DNA from: Paenibacillus spongiae
GTDB taxonomy: Bacteria; Bacillota; Bacilli; Paenibacillales; Paenibacillaceae
Assembly (NCBI RefSeq): GCF_024734895.1
Contig: NZ_CP091430.1
Span: 354,501-418,500 of the forward strand
Reading direction: 5' to 3'
Length of the DNA stretch: 64,000 bases
Below are positions 1-9,039 of the stretch, one piece after another (position 1 is the stretch's first letter; every line of letters starts with the position of its first letter). The translations under genes were made by a program, and so were the position numbers. The notes under the pieces were generated by a model. It was not told the DNA's origin, made no database searches, and was given only the letters and a program-made list of their open reading frames with translations.

Positions 1-1560
1 CTATCTCAGTATGGCGGAACGATTGGGGAGCCCCGGATGATCGGCGGCTATGACGACCGCAAGCATTATAAAATGCCGGCGACCGACGGTTTTTTCACCG
101 CTTATCATTTCGTGCTGCTATCCCCCGGGAGCGAGGAGGAGGGCTATCTACTGCTCGGCTTTACTTCGTGCAAGCGTTTTACAGGTGAAATCCGCCTGGC
201 GGACGGCCATTTCGAAATTGTTCTGGACGGGGAGCAGCTGGTGCTCGAACCGGGACAAAGCTGGGAGCTGGAAAGCTTCGCAATCGATTTCGATCAGGAG
301 CGGGAAGCGCTGCTGGAGCGCTATGCCGCCGCTATTAAGCAGCATCATCCCATGCTGCCTACAGCCAGCATTCCGAATGGCTGGTGTTCGTGGTATTGCT
401 TTGGGCCCGAGGTAACGGAGCAGAACATCTTTGACAATATGGAAGCTATTGCGAAGCAAGTGCCGCAGTTAAAATATATTCAAATCGACGACGGCTATCA
501 GGCCTATATGGGGGACTGGCTGTCGCCGGGCGCATCGTTCAGCGATATGCAAGCATTGTGCCAGCAAATCAAGCGAGCCGGCTTCGAGCCTGCTATCTGG
601 GTAGCCCCGTTTATTGCGCAAGCGGAGTCGGCGGTGTTCCGGGAGCATCCCGATTGGTTCATTCAAGATGATAACGGTCAGCCGCTGGCGTCCAATGCGA
701 TTACGTTCGGGGGCTGGCGCAATGGCCCTTGGTATATGCTGGACGGCACCCACCCGGGTGCGCAAAATTATTTGCGTCACGTATTCCGCACGATGCGCGA
801 AGAATGGGGCAGCCACTATTTCAAGCTGGACGCGAACATGTGGGGAGCGATTCCTGGCGGACGCCGGTTCGATCCGAAGGCCTCGAAGGTCGAAGCATAC
901 CGAAGAGGAATGGCGGCTGTGTTGGAGGGCGCAGGGGAAGATAGCTTCTTGTTGGGCTGCAACGCGCCGATGTGGCCGTCGCTTGGCACCGTACATGGGA
1001 TGCGCGTCACGAATGACATTGAACGCCACTGGTCGTCCGTTACCGGGTTGGCGTATGAAGGGTTTCACCGCAACTGGCAGCATAACCGGCTTTGGGTGAA
1101 TGATCCCGACTGCCTGGTGCTGGAAAACAAAGTTATATCCGTCGTCAATCCAGACGGGACGATTCGCCAGACAAGCACGCCGCTATCGGAGGATGAATTT
1201 CAGTTTCACGCGGCTTACGTTGTGGCTACGGGCGGGATGGTGCTCTCCGGAGATGACCTTGCGGCGATCTCTGCGAACAAGCTGGAAATGCTGAAGAAAG
1301 CCGCCTCTACCCGCAATATCGCAGCGAAATTCGAAGACGATCGGTTCATCATAGGCGTCGTAAGCGAGCCTGAGCGCACACTCTATTGTCTGTTTAACTG
1401 GGGCGATGAGCCGCAAACGTTGACGATCCAGCTTACTCAGCCGGGGAGGATGGAGGATTTCTGGAGCGGACAGCAGCTGGGGCAGTACCAGGGGCCATTT
1501 ACGCTTGACGGCATGGCTCCCCATTCGGCGCGGATTATCGCGTGTTATCCTTCGACCTGA
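1..1560 (+). CDS. Alpha-galactosidase-like glycoside hydrolase, GH36/melibiase clan (5' truncated by window edge)
   Basis: The reading frame is open from base 1, so the gene begins upstream and about 519 C-terminal residues are visible. The (beta/alpha)8 catalytic barrel of GH36 is clear: WCSWYCFG begins the barrel, followed by YIQIDDGYQ. The likely nucleophile Asp lies in YFKLDAN (codon at 829-831) and the likely acid/base Asp in RVTNDIERHW (codon at 1015-1017). A small C-terminal beta domain follows, with SVVNPDGTIRQ and LYCLFNWGDE. No signal peptide can be judged because the N-terminus is missing. GH36 enzymes release terminal alpha-galactose from raffinose-type oligosaccharides or galactomannan side chains; the exact substrate is not readable here. 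It ends at a strong terminator, so it is probably the last gene of its operon. Confidence 0.88.
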   Translation, partial: LSQYGGTIGEPRMIGGYDDRKHYKMPATDGFFTAYHFVLLSPGSEEEGYLLLGFTSCKRFTGEIRLADGHFEIVLDGEQLVLEPGQSWELESFAIDFDQEREALLERYAAAIKQHHPMLPTASIPNGWCSWYCFGPEVTEQNIFDNMEAIAKQVPQLKYIQIDDGYQAYMGDWLSPGASFSDMQALCQQIKRAGFEPAIWVAPFIAQAESAVFREHPDWFIQDDNGQPLASNAITFGGWRNGPWYMLDGTHPGAQNYLRHVFRTMREEWGSHYFKLDANMWGAIPGGRRFDPKASKVEAYRRGMAAVLEGAGEDSFLLGCNAPMWPSLGTVHGMRVTNDIERHWSSVTGLAYEGFHRNWQHNRLWVNDPDCLVLENKVISVVNPDGTIRQTSTPLSEDEFQFHAAYVVATGGMVLSGDDLAAISANKLEMLKKAASTRNIAAKFEDDRFIIGVVSEPERTLYCLFNWGDEPQTLTIQLTQPGRMEDFWSGQQLGQYQGPFTLDGMAPHSARIIACYPST

Positions 1561-1639
1561 ACGAAGGCAAAGCGCCGCCATGTTGAAACGAATGCTGCAT
1601 TACTTGCAATTTTTGAACTAAATCGGAGTGCATAGCTGG

Positions 1640-1680
1640 GACCGTCAAACACATAAAGGGTTTGGCGGTCTATTTTTTTT
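1640..1680 (+). terminator. Intrinsic terminator after the GH36 gene
   Basis: An 11-bp stem (GACCGTCAAAC pairing with GTTTGGCGGTC, one G-U pair) is followed directly by TATTTTTTTT. Confidence 0.85.
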
Positions 1681-1935
1681 AGTCAAGGCATGCAACGCGG
1701 TTCGTGCTGAATGGATGCCATCTATGAATCTCTTACCTGATATAGAAAACTTGTGCTGGCACGCGCGCTGTATAACGACTCATAAATGTTCGGGTCCTAC
1801 TTATTAGTAGGGTTCTTAATAATGACAATTTATGTGAAAAAAACAATTTCTTAATAGTTAAGGAGTTTTAATTTTACATTGCACTGATACAGTACTCTTT
1901 GCAACCTAATTTTACCAAGGGGGAAAGGAAAAGAA
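1681..1935. other. AT-rich upstream region of the SLH phosphatase gene
   Basis: No coding potential was seen. The DNA is much richer in AT than the GH36 gene, matching the downstream gene. It holds the promoter region and an AAGGGGGAAAGGAAAAG ribosome site before the ATG at 1936. I could not fix a convincing -35/-10 pair. Confidence 0.5.
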
Positions 1936-4900
1936 ATGAAATCAAAAGTATTACGTAAGACAGTAGTGATCGCATCCGTGATAACGTTACTAGGAGGAGG
2001 GTTACATACAGGAGCTCGTCAAAATAATCATGTCTATGCAGCAGACGAAACCACTCCATCGGTCATGGTTGAGGATTTTGAAGATGGACTCTCCGATGTG
2101 AGATTTAATCCTAAACGTATGTATGAGGCTACGCTGCACTTGGAAGATAACAAGAAGCATGTAAGAAACGGACAATATTCGGCTCGAATTGATTACGACA
2201 TGATTGGCATAGTCGATAACCCCTCTCAAATTGAAGTAGGGTATAAGACGGGGAATATCCCGGTAACCGGTTACCCTGCTAAGGTAGGCATGTGGGTTTA
2301 TGGGAATAATGAAGGACATTTGCTAACGACCAAATTTAGAGATAGCGGCGGATCCTCTTTCCAGGCAGAATTTTATGATGAAAATGAAATCGGTATCGAC
2401 TGGTATGGCTGGAAATATATCGAGGCCGACGTTCCGCAGGGCAAACCGGGTCCGGTTGTCCTCGAATTGTTTTTCCAATTGAAACAATCGAATATGAGCA
2501 AGAAGAACAAGGGCTCTATTTGGGTAGACGACATTACCTTTATCTATGAGGAGCTTGAAGAGGATAAAGACGTTCCCGTTATTAAACCTATAGCCCCTGT
2601 TGAGAATGAATTATTAAGCGCACCGCTGGATGAATTAAAAGTTGAGCTGACCGATCACGGATCAGGCTTGGATTTGGATACCTTATCTGTTCTGTTGGAT
2701 GGAACGGATATTACGGACGAAGTGCACTATTCTCCCGATACAAATTTATTAACCTATCCAGGAGAATATGTGGATGGCGGTTATCATGAGCTAGTCATTG
2801 AAGTGAAGGATAGGAATGGCAACCCGGCAGGGAAAACATTCGCCTTCACAATGAATGCAGGAGAACGTTTGTTCATGACTGCGGACGAAGAAGCCGTAAG
2901 TAATGAAATCTATTCTGTTCAAGTGAGTATCCAAGATTACTTGAATGCAGACCGGGCAGAATTCGCATTGAATTATGATGCAAATACCCTTCAAGTTGAA
3001 AGTGTTACTCAGGCGGCCGGAGTTGACCTAACCTCAGATGTTGATAATGAGAACGGTATTGTCCAAATCGCACTTGGAAACGTAACAGCAGCCGCTCATG
3101 ATGTCGTGACGGTTAACTTCCGAGTGAACGCTCATGCCGCGTTAGAGCGCGGTGAAGATTATAAAACCATAACGATGAGCAATGCGAATCTTTCGGCCGG
3201 CGAAGTTCAGACTAGCTCGCCCATAGCTGCTCCTGTTCACTTTACAATCGCATTTCCCTATCAACTGGAAATGACAGGCGTTGGTTTGGGCACACCTTCT
3301 ACATTTACGGTATTAGATCGCGAGGGCAGAGCGTATGAAGGTGCGGATATTGTTTTCGCCGGATTATTAAAGCAAAGCTCAGTCGTTACAGTCAACACTG
3401 CAACGTCTAATGTATATGAGGACGATGATACGTCTTCCGATGTATTAGCGGTTGCAAAGGCTGGCGAACGTTACTATGCTTCGGCAGAAGCCGAGGATGG
3501 ATTATTCGAGGTTATTCTCGCAGACGGCCAGACAACAGGCTATATCTCTGAAGCCGATGTTAGCAGTCAGTTATTGAGCGGCAGCCTTGGTCAAACAGAT
3601 GCCAACGGGCAATTAACGACAGACCTGACTACATTGGCGCTTGGAACCTATCAGGTACAAGCCGTCAACGGTAATGAGAACAGCAAGGTTGTCAATTATG
3701 AAGTCGTGGAGCAGTACGGTACGGATGAACCTCAATATGTTCAAACCTATGTGGCAGAAGATATGTCTTCGCAGCTGAGCGCTGCCTGGCAAACGAAGCC
3801 GGATCGAACCGTTACTTATATTCAGTACATCGAAGCAAGCGAATGGGGAACGGGAGAAAGCCCTGATGCCGATCACGTCAAACAGCATCAAGCCGAGAGC
3901 GAGCTTCAAGTGCTTAGTATGAAGGAAAAAGGAACGAAGGGTGAAATCCGGTTTCATAATGCTTTGATTGAAGGCTTGAAAGCAGATACCGCTTATAAAT
4001 ACCGTGTAGGCTATGAGGGCAATTGGTCGCAGTGGTATGAATATTCTACTGTAGATCGGAACAACTCAACACCGACCTCATTCTTGTTTATAACGGATTC
4101 TCATACGAATCAATTACAAGGATTGGAAATCTACCAAGAACTAATGACTAACGCTTTGACACAATATCCATCGACGCAGTTTATTATGCATGGTGGAGAT
4201 ATTGTAGATGTAGGAGGCGCATTTGAAGAATGGCAAAAGTTCTGGCAAGCTTCATCGGTCTATGCCACAACACTTCCATCTGCTCTAACATTGGGTAATC
4301 ATGACGTGAAGAGCGAAGGAAAAGAAGTCTTTACCAAAGGCGCGAATTTCCCGATGAACGGACCGGAATCCCAACTGCAATATGCTTACTCTTATGAGGT
4401 TGATGATACTCATTTTGTCGTATTGAACTCAGAAGGTACAGAGGAACAAATGATTGAACAAGCAGCATGGCTGGAAGAAGATTTGGATCAGAATGATAAA
4501 AAGTGGACGGTCGTTATGTTCCACCGTCCGGCCTACCATACAGAAAGCGGCCGAGAAACCCTTGTTGAGTATACGCAAACGTATTTTGCGCCTATATTAG
4601 AAGAGAAGAAAGTTGATTTGGTTCTGGTTGGACATGATCATGTGTATGCGCGCACCTATCCAATGCTGAATGGAAAGCCAAATAAAGCTGCCAATGAGGG
4701 TGCTATTTATCTTGACGGCGGTGCTTCGGGCTGGAAATTCTATGATGGCACTCAATATAATTATTTGAGTCATATCTTTGATGAAGACGTTCCCGTATAT
4801 TCCGCTATTGAAATTACGGAGGATGAGATTCATGTGGAAGCACGTACGAGTGCGGGTCAGTTGATCGATGAGTTTTCTGTCGTGAAAACAACGGAAAATG

Positions 4901-5616
4901 GGCCGTCGACGCCAACGCCGCCAACACCAACGCCAACGCCACCAACGCCAACACCAGAGCCAGAGCCAACACCACAGCCAAAGCCAACACCAGAGCCAAA
5001 GCCGACACCAACGCCTTCGAAGCCTGTCTTCAACGACAAGGTAGATGTAGACGCAGTTAAGGCTGTCGTGGAAAAAGAGAAATCTGCGCCTGCGGTAAGC
5101 TTTACGGACGTTCCGGCTTCTTCGTGGAGTGCTTCAGTAGTGGAACGCGCCGCTAAGATGGGTATTGTAACGGGTTACGATGGTTCTTTCCGTCCCAATG
5201 AAAAGGCTACTCGCGCCGAGTTCGCCATGATGCTTGCAAAAGCTCTTGGTCTGACGGGTGCAAGCGGTTCTTCCTTCTCTGACACGCAAGGGCATTGGGC
5301 TTCAGAAGCGATTGGAGCATTACGGGCCAAAGGGATCATCAAGGGTTATGGCGATGGTTCTTTCCATCCTAATCAAGAGATCTCCCGCGCCGAGATCGTT
5401 GCCATGCTTGCCCGGTTGACGGACTATGTTTCCGGCACATCCAATCTATTTTCGGATACAGGCACGAGTTGGGCTTCTGAACAAATCAATGCTTTCGCAG
5501 CTGCAGGTATCGTAAGCGGTGTAGGCAACGGATTGTTCAAACCGAATGAATCTGCTTCCCGCGCCGAGTCCGTCGCGATCATCATTCGCTTGCTGGATAA
5601 ATTGCTTGAACAATAA
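1936..5616 (+). CDS. SLH-anchored multidomain metallophosphatase (purple-acid-phosphatase type)
   Basis: A 1226-residue secreted surface protein. Residues 1-36 form a signal peptide ending near VYAAD. Residues about 40-210 look like a jelly-roll carbohydrate-binding module, followed by an Ig-like stretch to about 310. A cohesin-like domain spans about 310-434 (EFALNYDANTLQVESV). An SH3-like insert (SNVYEDDDTSSDVLAV) sits near 495-545. A purple-acid-phosphatase N-terminal Fn3-like domain covers about 595-712. The calcineurin-like catalytic domain, about 715-965, shows the metal ligands in ITDSH, HGGDIVD, LGNHD, FHRPAYH and GHDHVY. A Pro-Thr linker at about 988-1030 leads to three SLH repeats (1054-1226) that bind pyruvylated cell-wall polymer. 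It probably hydrolyses phosphomonoesters or nucleotides at the cell surface; the substrate is unknown. Base composition is more AT-rich than the flanking genes. Terminators on both sides make it monocistronic. Confidence 0.9.
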   Translation: MKSKVLRKTVVIASVITLLGGGLHTGARQNNHVYAADETTPSVMVEDFEDGLSDVRFNPKRMYEATLHLEDNKKHVRNGQYSARIDYDMIGIVDNPSQIEVGYKTGNIPVTGYPAKVGMWVYGNNEGHLLTTKFRDSGGSSFQAEFYDENEIGIDWYGWKYIEADVPQGKPGPVVLELFFQLKQSNMSKKNKGSIWVDDITFIYEELEEDKDVPVIKPIAPVENELLSAPLDELKVELTDHGSGLDLDTLSVLLDGTDITDEVHYSPDTNLLTYPGEYVDGGYHELVIEVKDRNGNPAGKTFAFTMNAGERLFMTADEEAVSNEIYSVQVSIQDYLNADRAEFALNYDANTLQVESVTQAAGVDLTSDVDNENGIVQIALGNVTAAAHDVVTVNFRVNAHAALERGEDYKTITMSNANLSAGEVQTSSPIAAPVHFTIAFPYQLEMTGVGLGTPSTFTVLDREGRAYEGADIVFAGLLKQSSVVTVNTATSNVYEDDDTSSDVLAVAKAGERYYASAEAEDGLFEVILADGQTTGYISEADVSSQLLSGSLGQTDANGQLTTDLTTLALGTYQVQAVNGNENSKVVNYEVVEQYGTDEPQYVQTYVAEDMSSQLSAAWQTKPDRTVTYIQYIEASEWGTGESPDADHVKQHQAESELQVLSMKEKGTKGEIRFHNALIEGLKADTAYKYRVGYEGNWSQWYEYSTVDRNNSTPTSFLFITDSHTNQLQGLEIYQELMTNALTQYPSTQFIMHGGDIVDVGGAFEEWQKFWQASSVYATTLPSALTLGNHDVKSEGKEVFTKGANFPMNGPESQLQYAYSYEVDDTHFVVLNSEGTEEQMIEQAAWLEEDLDQNDKKWTVVMFHRPAYHTESGRETLVEYTQTYFAPILEEKKVDLVLVGHDHVYARTYPMLNGKPNKAANEGAIYLDGGASGWKFYDGTQYNYLSHIFDEDVPVYSAIEITEDEIHVEARTSAGQLIDEFSVVKTTENGPSTPTPPTPTPTPPTPTPEPEPTPQPKPTPEPKPTPTPSKPVFNDKVDVDAVKAVVEKEKSAPAVSFTDVPASSWSASVVERAAKMGIVTGYDGSFRPNEKATRAEFAMMLAKALGLTGASGSSFSDTQGHWASEAIGALRAKGIIKGYGDGSFHPNQEISRAEIVAMLARLTDYVSGTSNLFSDTGTSWASEQINAFAAAGIVSGVGNGLFKPNESASRAESVAIIIRLLDKLLEQ
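4900..5025 (+). repeat. Pro-Thr/Pro-Lys linker repeat inside the SLH phosphatase gene
   Basis: Low-complexity CCAACGCCAACACC-type repeats encode a (PT)n then (PEPKP)n linker between the catalytic domain and the SLH anchor. It is a spacer through the cell wall, and a likely site of length variation. Confidence 0.9.
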
Positions 5617-5670
5617 GCGCTGCAAGATCAAGGCTCTAGGAGACAGATAAGGAGCCCCCGCCCGGCAACC

Positions 5671-5716
5671 GCCCCATTCCGCGAACGCTTGACCGCCGTG
5701 GAATGGGGCTTTTTTG
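5671..5716 (+). terminator. Intrinsic terminator after the SLH phosphatase gene
   Basis: GCCCCATTCC pairs perfectly with GGAATGGGGC (5671-5680 with 5700-5709), followed by TTTTTT. Confidence 0.85.
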
Positions 5717-5839
5717 CAGATGACACGATGAAAGAACATCAAAAAATGGCTTTCTTATGAAGGAGATGGGGCAGGCGGAGTAGAAGAGATGGTTTGAAAG
5801 CGCCCTGCATTCATAACAGAACGAAGGAGAGAATGTCAC

Positions 5840-6997
5840 ATGAATTCATTGTATCTCCGCAAGGAAGGTAAAAGCTGCCGGCAATCCAGTTGGGACAAGA
5901 CAGGCGGCAATATGGACTTCATCGTCATCAAAGCGGGTGAAACAGCCGCCATTGCCGAAATTGAAGGCGCGGGTGTCATCCAGCATATCTGGATGACGGT
6001 CGCGGCGCAGGATAAATACGCCTTCCGCAAAGTGTTGATTTCGATGTATTGGGATGATGAAGCGAAACCGAGCGTGGAGTCGCCGGTTGGCGACTTCTTC
6101 GGCGTCGGTCACGGCGTTGCAAGCCATTACGTCTCGATGCCGCTCAACATGATTACAACGCAAGGCGTGATCGAGAACAAGGCCGCCATGAACTGCTTCT
6201 TCGAGATGCCGTTCCGTAAAGGTGCCAGAATTGAAATGACGAATGAATGCGAGAATGACATCACGCTGTATTATTACGTCGATTATGTATTAAAGCCGGT
6301 TTCGGAAGATAGTTTCTACTTTCATGCTTCTTGGCGCAGGGAAAATCCTACGAGAGGTTTATATGACCTGTCCGCATTGAAGGCCGCGCATGACCAACAG
6401 GATCGATCGAATTATTCGGATCAGAGGGTGTACGAGTTGAAGAATCTGACCGGCGACGATAATTATGTCCTGCTGGACGCCGAAGGAGAAGGGCATTACG
6501 TAGGGTGCAACTTGAGTATCGATCACTTGAACCCGATGCCGGGATTCAGCTGGCCTGGCGAAGGGGACGACATGTTCTTTATTGACGGGGAACCTTGGCC
6601 TCCGCGGATGCATGGGACGGGAACGGAAGATTATTTCTGCGCCGCATGGGGCTATCCTTCGGGTAAATATGACGCGCCTTATCACGGCTTGTCCCTGTAT
6701 GCTCCAATTAAGGGGAACGGCGATGCCTGGAGGGAAAGCAACACCATTTTATTTAGCGATTACTCAGGCAAAATGACGCAATACAGATTCCATATCGTGG
6801 ACCCGATCATCTTCCGTCAATCCATTCGCTTCAGCATCGAGCACGGCCATGGAAATTCACAATCGAATGATTATTCATCCGTCGCATACTGGTATCAGCG
6901 GGAACCTCATAAAGATTATCCGGAGATGCTGCCGGTCGAGCTTCGTCTCCCGATTTCGGAGAAGGAAAGCGCGAGGTTGTTTTATCGCACGTACTAA
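5840..6997 (+). CDS. DUF2961 / GH172 family protein
   Basis: A 385-residue protein without a signal peptide, so probably cytoplasmic. It matches DUF2961, the family that founded GH172 (difructose-anhydride and arabinofuranoside-active enzymes with a double jelly-roll fold). Recognisable blocks are GAGVIQHIWMT, PVGDFFGVGHG (about residues 90-100), the central MPFRKGARIEM, and GTGTEDYFCAAWGYP near 257-271, which carries a conserved acidic pair. The start has GAAGGAGAGAATGTCAC before ATG. It stands alone between two terminators. Function inferred: intracellular furanoside or oligosaccharide processing; the exact substrate cannot be read from sequence. Confidence 0.85.
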   Translation: MNSLYLRKEGKSCRQSSWDKTGGNMDFIVIKAGETAAIAEIEGAGVIQHIWMTVAAQDKYAFRKVLISMYWDDEAKPSVESPVGDFFGVGHGVASHYVSMPLNMITTQGVIENKAAMNCFFEMPFRKGARIEMTNECENDITLYYYVDYVLKPVSEDSFYFHASWRRENPTRGLYDLSALKAAHDQQDRSNYSDQRVYELKNLTGDDNYVLLDAEGEGHYVGCNLSIDHLNPMPGFSWPGEGDDMFFIDGEPWPPRMHGTGTEDYFCAAWGYPSGKYDAPYHGLSLYAPIKGNGDAWRESNTILFSDYSGKMTQYRFHIVDPIIFRQSIRFSIEHGHGNSQSNDYSSVAYWYQREPHKDYPEMLPVELRLPISEKESARLFYRTY

Positions 6998-7080
6998 GCA
7001 GCGCAAGCGCGATGGAGTCTTCAGGATTCGGTAACATCATAAAGTATAGGCAGGAATGGCGGGGACTCGCCTCCACGATG

Positions 7081-7113
7081 AAAAACCACAACCGTAAGTG
7101 GCTGTGGTTTTTT
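7081..7113. terminator. Bidirectional terminator between GH172 gene and DUF421 gene
   Basis: AAAAACCACA and TGTGGTTTTTT flank a short inner stem (ACC/GGC). There are T tracts on both strands, serving the plus-strand GH172 gene and the minus-strand sspH-DUF421 pair. Confidence 0.75.
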
Positions 7114-7192
7114 GCATGTCCGGCCTTGGCGCAACGGGGTTAGCCGCCCCTCCTGCTCGTTCGTATCCGAAGGGAGTGGAGGAAGCGCGGCT

Positions 7193-7651
7193 TTATCCCG
7201 ATCCTTCCTTCTCGATGATGCTCAGCTTGCCGTTCGGCTCCATATAGGCTTGCTCGATATCTTCGGGGCCCGTCAAGCCTTTAACCCGAAGCTCTTGTTC
7301 AAGGTTACGGCGCGTAATGCGCGCCCGGCGCAGGCCATTCATCAATATTTTGCCTTTTTCCACGAGTTTAATCGGGCTGCCCATGACGAGCTTCTCGATG
7401 CACGCGCTTTTCATGGAGAGAAAGCTGACTGCAATCTGCATGAGAACCAGTCCCGCGATCGCGGTCAGCAGGATCCAGAAGTCAAGCTCGGGATCGGCCA
7501 GCCCGTCGCCGATAATGGCGCCGATCGCAATCACGACGACCAGATCGAAGTCCGTCAGTCTGCCCACGGACTGGCTGCCCATCAGCCGAAAAGCGACTAA
7601 CCCGACAAGGAACATGCCGGCGGCTCTCACGAATGACATCATATACTCCAT
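7193..7651 (-). CDS. DUF421 (YetF/YcaP-like) membrane protein
   Basis: A 152-residue protein with three N-terminal membrane helices (about residues 5-75). They contain the family motifs VGLVAFRLMGSQSVGRLTDFD and AIGAIIGDGLADP. A soluble C-terminal domain follows (KLVEKGKILMNGLRRARIT, then LRVKGL and EQAYMEPNGKLSIIEK). B. subtilis YetF relatives are longer (about 230 aa) with two soluble subdomains; this is the short form. The biochemical role of the family is not settled; some members are associated with spores. It lies 13 bases after sspH on the same strand, so the two genes are probably co-transcribed, which suggests expression in the forespore. Confidence 0.85.
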   Translation of the reverse strand: MEYMMSFVRAAGMFLVGLVAFRLMGSQSVGRLTDFDLVVVIAIGAIIGDGLADPELDFWILLTAIAGLVLMQIAVSFLSMKSACIEKLVMGSPIKLVEKGKILMNGLRRARITRRNLEQELRVKGLTGPEDIEQAYMEPNGKLSIIEKEGSG

Positions 7652-7664
7652 GCCGCTACCTGCC

Positions 7665-7844
7665 TTATTGCTCCATCAGGCTGTCCAGCGACACTTCCAG
7701 TTCCTGATCTTTTTGATTGAGCGGATAAATTCTGGCCGTCTCCCGATCATGGTCGACATGCTGGATATAAACCGCCGTACCTTGGTAAGTAACTTGAGCC
7801 ATCACGGGCGATTCCGATATTTCCTGCGCTCGCTGCTTATTCAT
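7665..7844 (-). CDS. sspH: Small acid-soluble spore protein, H type
   Basis: A 59-residue ORF starting MNKQRAQEIS and containing SPVMAQVTYQGTAVYIQHVD and TARIYPLNQ. These are the diagnostic blocks of the SspH family, a minor small acid-soluble protein made in the forespore and degraded at germination. The start is fixed by GGAGG eight bases before ATG; an out-of-frame ATG four bases upstream runs straight into a stop. The length equals the family norm. A TGAATA hexamer on the minus strand (7905-7910) could be a sigma-G -35 element, but no good -10 was found. It is the clearest sign that the host makes endospores. Confidence 0.93.
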   Translation of the reverse strand: MNKQRAQEISESPVMAQVTYQGTAVYIQHVDHDRETARIYPLNQKDQELEVSLDSLMEQ

Positions 7845-8163
7845 TCATCCGACCTCCGCCGCATAGTTGGAAACGTCCCCTATTTTACCCGGTTATGCGC
7901 CAATTATTCAGCCCTCTACCTCCTTCGTCGCCGCGCCCCGACGACCCGGGAGACGGTGCTTGCCGTTTTGCCTTGATGCGCCAGAGCCGATTGCGGCTTG
8001 CCGGCCGTGCTGATGACGGACTGTGAACGATGTTTACGATAGTGAAACCTGCCTCCGGTATTAACCGCCCGGGGAGCACTTAAGGAACGGAAAGAGCAAT
8101 AACCCGGATGCCGCGGCATCCGGGTTGTTGCGTATTGGGTGCGAAGACCGATGAGAGGGCGGT
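7845..8163. other. Intergenic region between sspH and the minus-strand sugar ABC operon
   Basis: It holds the sspH upstream region near 7845-7920 and the ABC operon terminator at 8101-8126. The two overlapping minus-strand ORFs here (64 and 67 aa) have no ribosome site or recognisable motif, and I do not call them. Nothing else was seen. Confidence 0.5.
8101..8126 (-). terminator. Terminator of the 8.2-11.4 kb ABC operon
   Basis: A 26-base perfect palindrome (AACCCGGATGCC and its complement) 38 bases past the permease stop, followed on the minus strand by TATTGCTCTTT. Confidence 0.7.
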
Positions 8164-8991
8164 TCAGCTCTTCACCGCTCCCGCCGCGATATCGGAAATA
8201 AACTGCTTGCTGATGAAGAGAAACAGGAGAATCAGCGGCAGGACCGCCAGGAGCGTGCCCGCGATGACCATCGAATAGTCAGTCGTGTAGATGCCGTTCA
8301 AGGACGACAGGGCAACCTGAAGCGTGAACTTGCTCTCGTCGGTGAGAATGATGAGCGGCCACAGATAATCGTTCCAAACTCCGATGAACGTGAATGCGCC
8401 CAGAAAGGATAACGCGGGCCGCAGGATCGGCAGTGAGATGTTCCAATAGAGACGGAAGAAGCCGCACCCGTCGATCCGCCCGGCGTCCAGCAGCTCCGAT
8501 GGAATCGATTCCTCGGCATACTGCTTGATCCAGAAGATACCGAAGGCGTTCACCATGCCGGGAATGATGAGCGCCTTGTACGTTCCCACCCATCCGAACT
8601 TCGCCATGATGACGAAGGAGGGAACAAGCGAGAGCTGGGCAGGCGCCATCATCGTGGCGAGAAGGAGGACGAACAACCCCTTTTTGCCCGGAAAATGATA
8701 CTTCGCGAACGTAATGCCGGCCAGTGAATCGAAGAACAGCACCAGCACCGTGCAAGTGGAAGCGACGAACAGCGTATTCATGAATGCCCCGAAGAAATCG
8801 ATATTGGCTATGACCCGTGAGATATTGTCGAACAGCTGCGTCCCAAACCATAGTTTGGGCGGGTAGCTGTAGATTTCCGGCGTCGTGCGCGTCGACATGA
8901 CCGCAAGCCAGTAGAACGGAAAGATGGACAGGAGAAACCCCGCGATCAAGCCCGTATGCAGCAGCGCGGATTTCCATTTGGTTACTGCCAT
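8164..8991 (-). CDS. Carbohydrate ABC transporter permease, MalG type (CUT1)
   Basis: A 275-residue inner-membrane permease with six predicted helices; the N-terminal one carries LIAGFLLSIFPFYWLAVMS. The cytoplasmic EAA loop that docks the ATPase is visible as ELLDAGRIDGCGFFRLYWN (about residues 160-178). It is the second permease of a CUT1 sugar importer and the last gene of a three-gene minus-strand operon (binding protein, MalF-type, MalG-type). Start ATG after GGGGTGAAGTGA. No ATPase gene is present, so a shared MsmX/MsmK-type ATPase is presumably used. Substrate unknown. Confidence 0.93.
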   Translation of the reverse strand: MAVTKWKSALLHTGLIAGFLLSIFPFYWLAVMSTRTTPEIYSYPPKLWFGTQLFDNISRVIANIDFFGAFMNTLFVASTCTVLVLFFDSLAGITFAKYHFPGKKGLFVLLLATMMAPAQLSLVPSFVIMAKFGWVGTYKALIIPGMVNAFGIFWIKQYAEESIPSELLDAGRIDGCGFFRLYWNISLPILRPALSFLGAFTFIGVWNDYLWPLIILTDESKFTLQVALSSLNGIYTTDYSMVIAGTLLAVLPLILLFLFISKQFISDIAAGAVKS

Positions 8992-9039
8992 TCACTTCAC
9001 CCCATTGTCAAGTAATCGGTGATTTGTTCCTTTGGTCCG

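Noticed and set aside
4900-5025. Short tandem repeats that could be taken for a CRISPR-like array
   Set aside because: They are in frame, lack unique spacers and encode a Pro-Thr linker before the SLH domains.
7112-7976. Two overlapping plus-strand ORFs (162 and 219 codons) across the sspH-DUF421 region
   Set aside because: They lie opposite two well-supported minus-strand genes and have no homology-like features.
7885-8119. Two overlapping minus-strand ORFs (64 and 67 codons)
   Set aside because: No ribosome sites; one runs across the ABC operon terminator palindrome.
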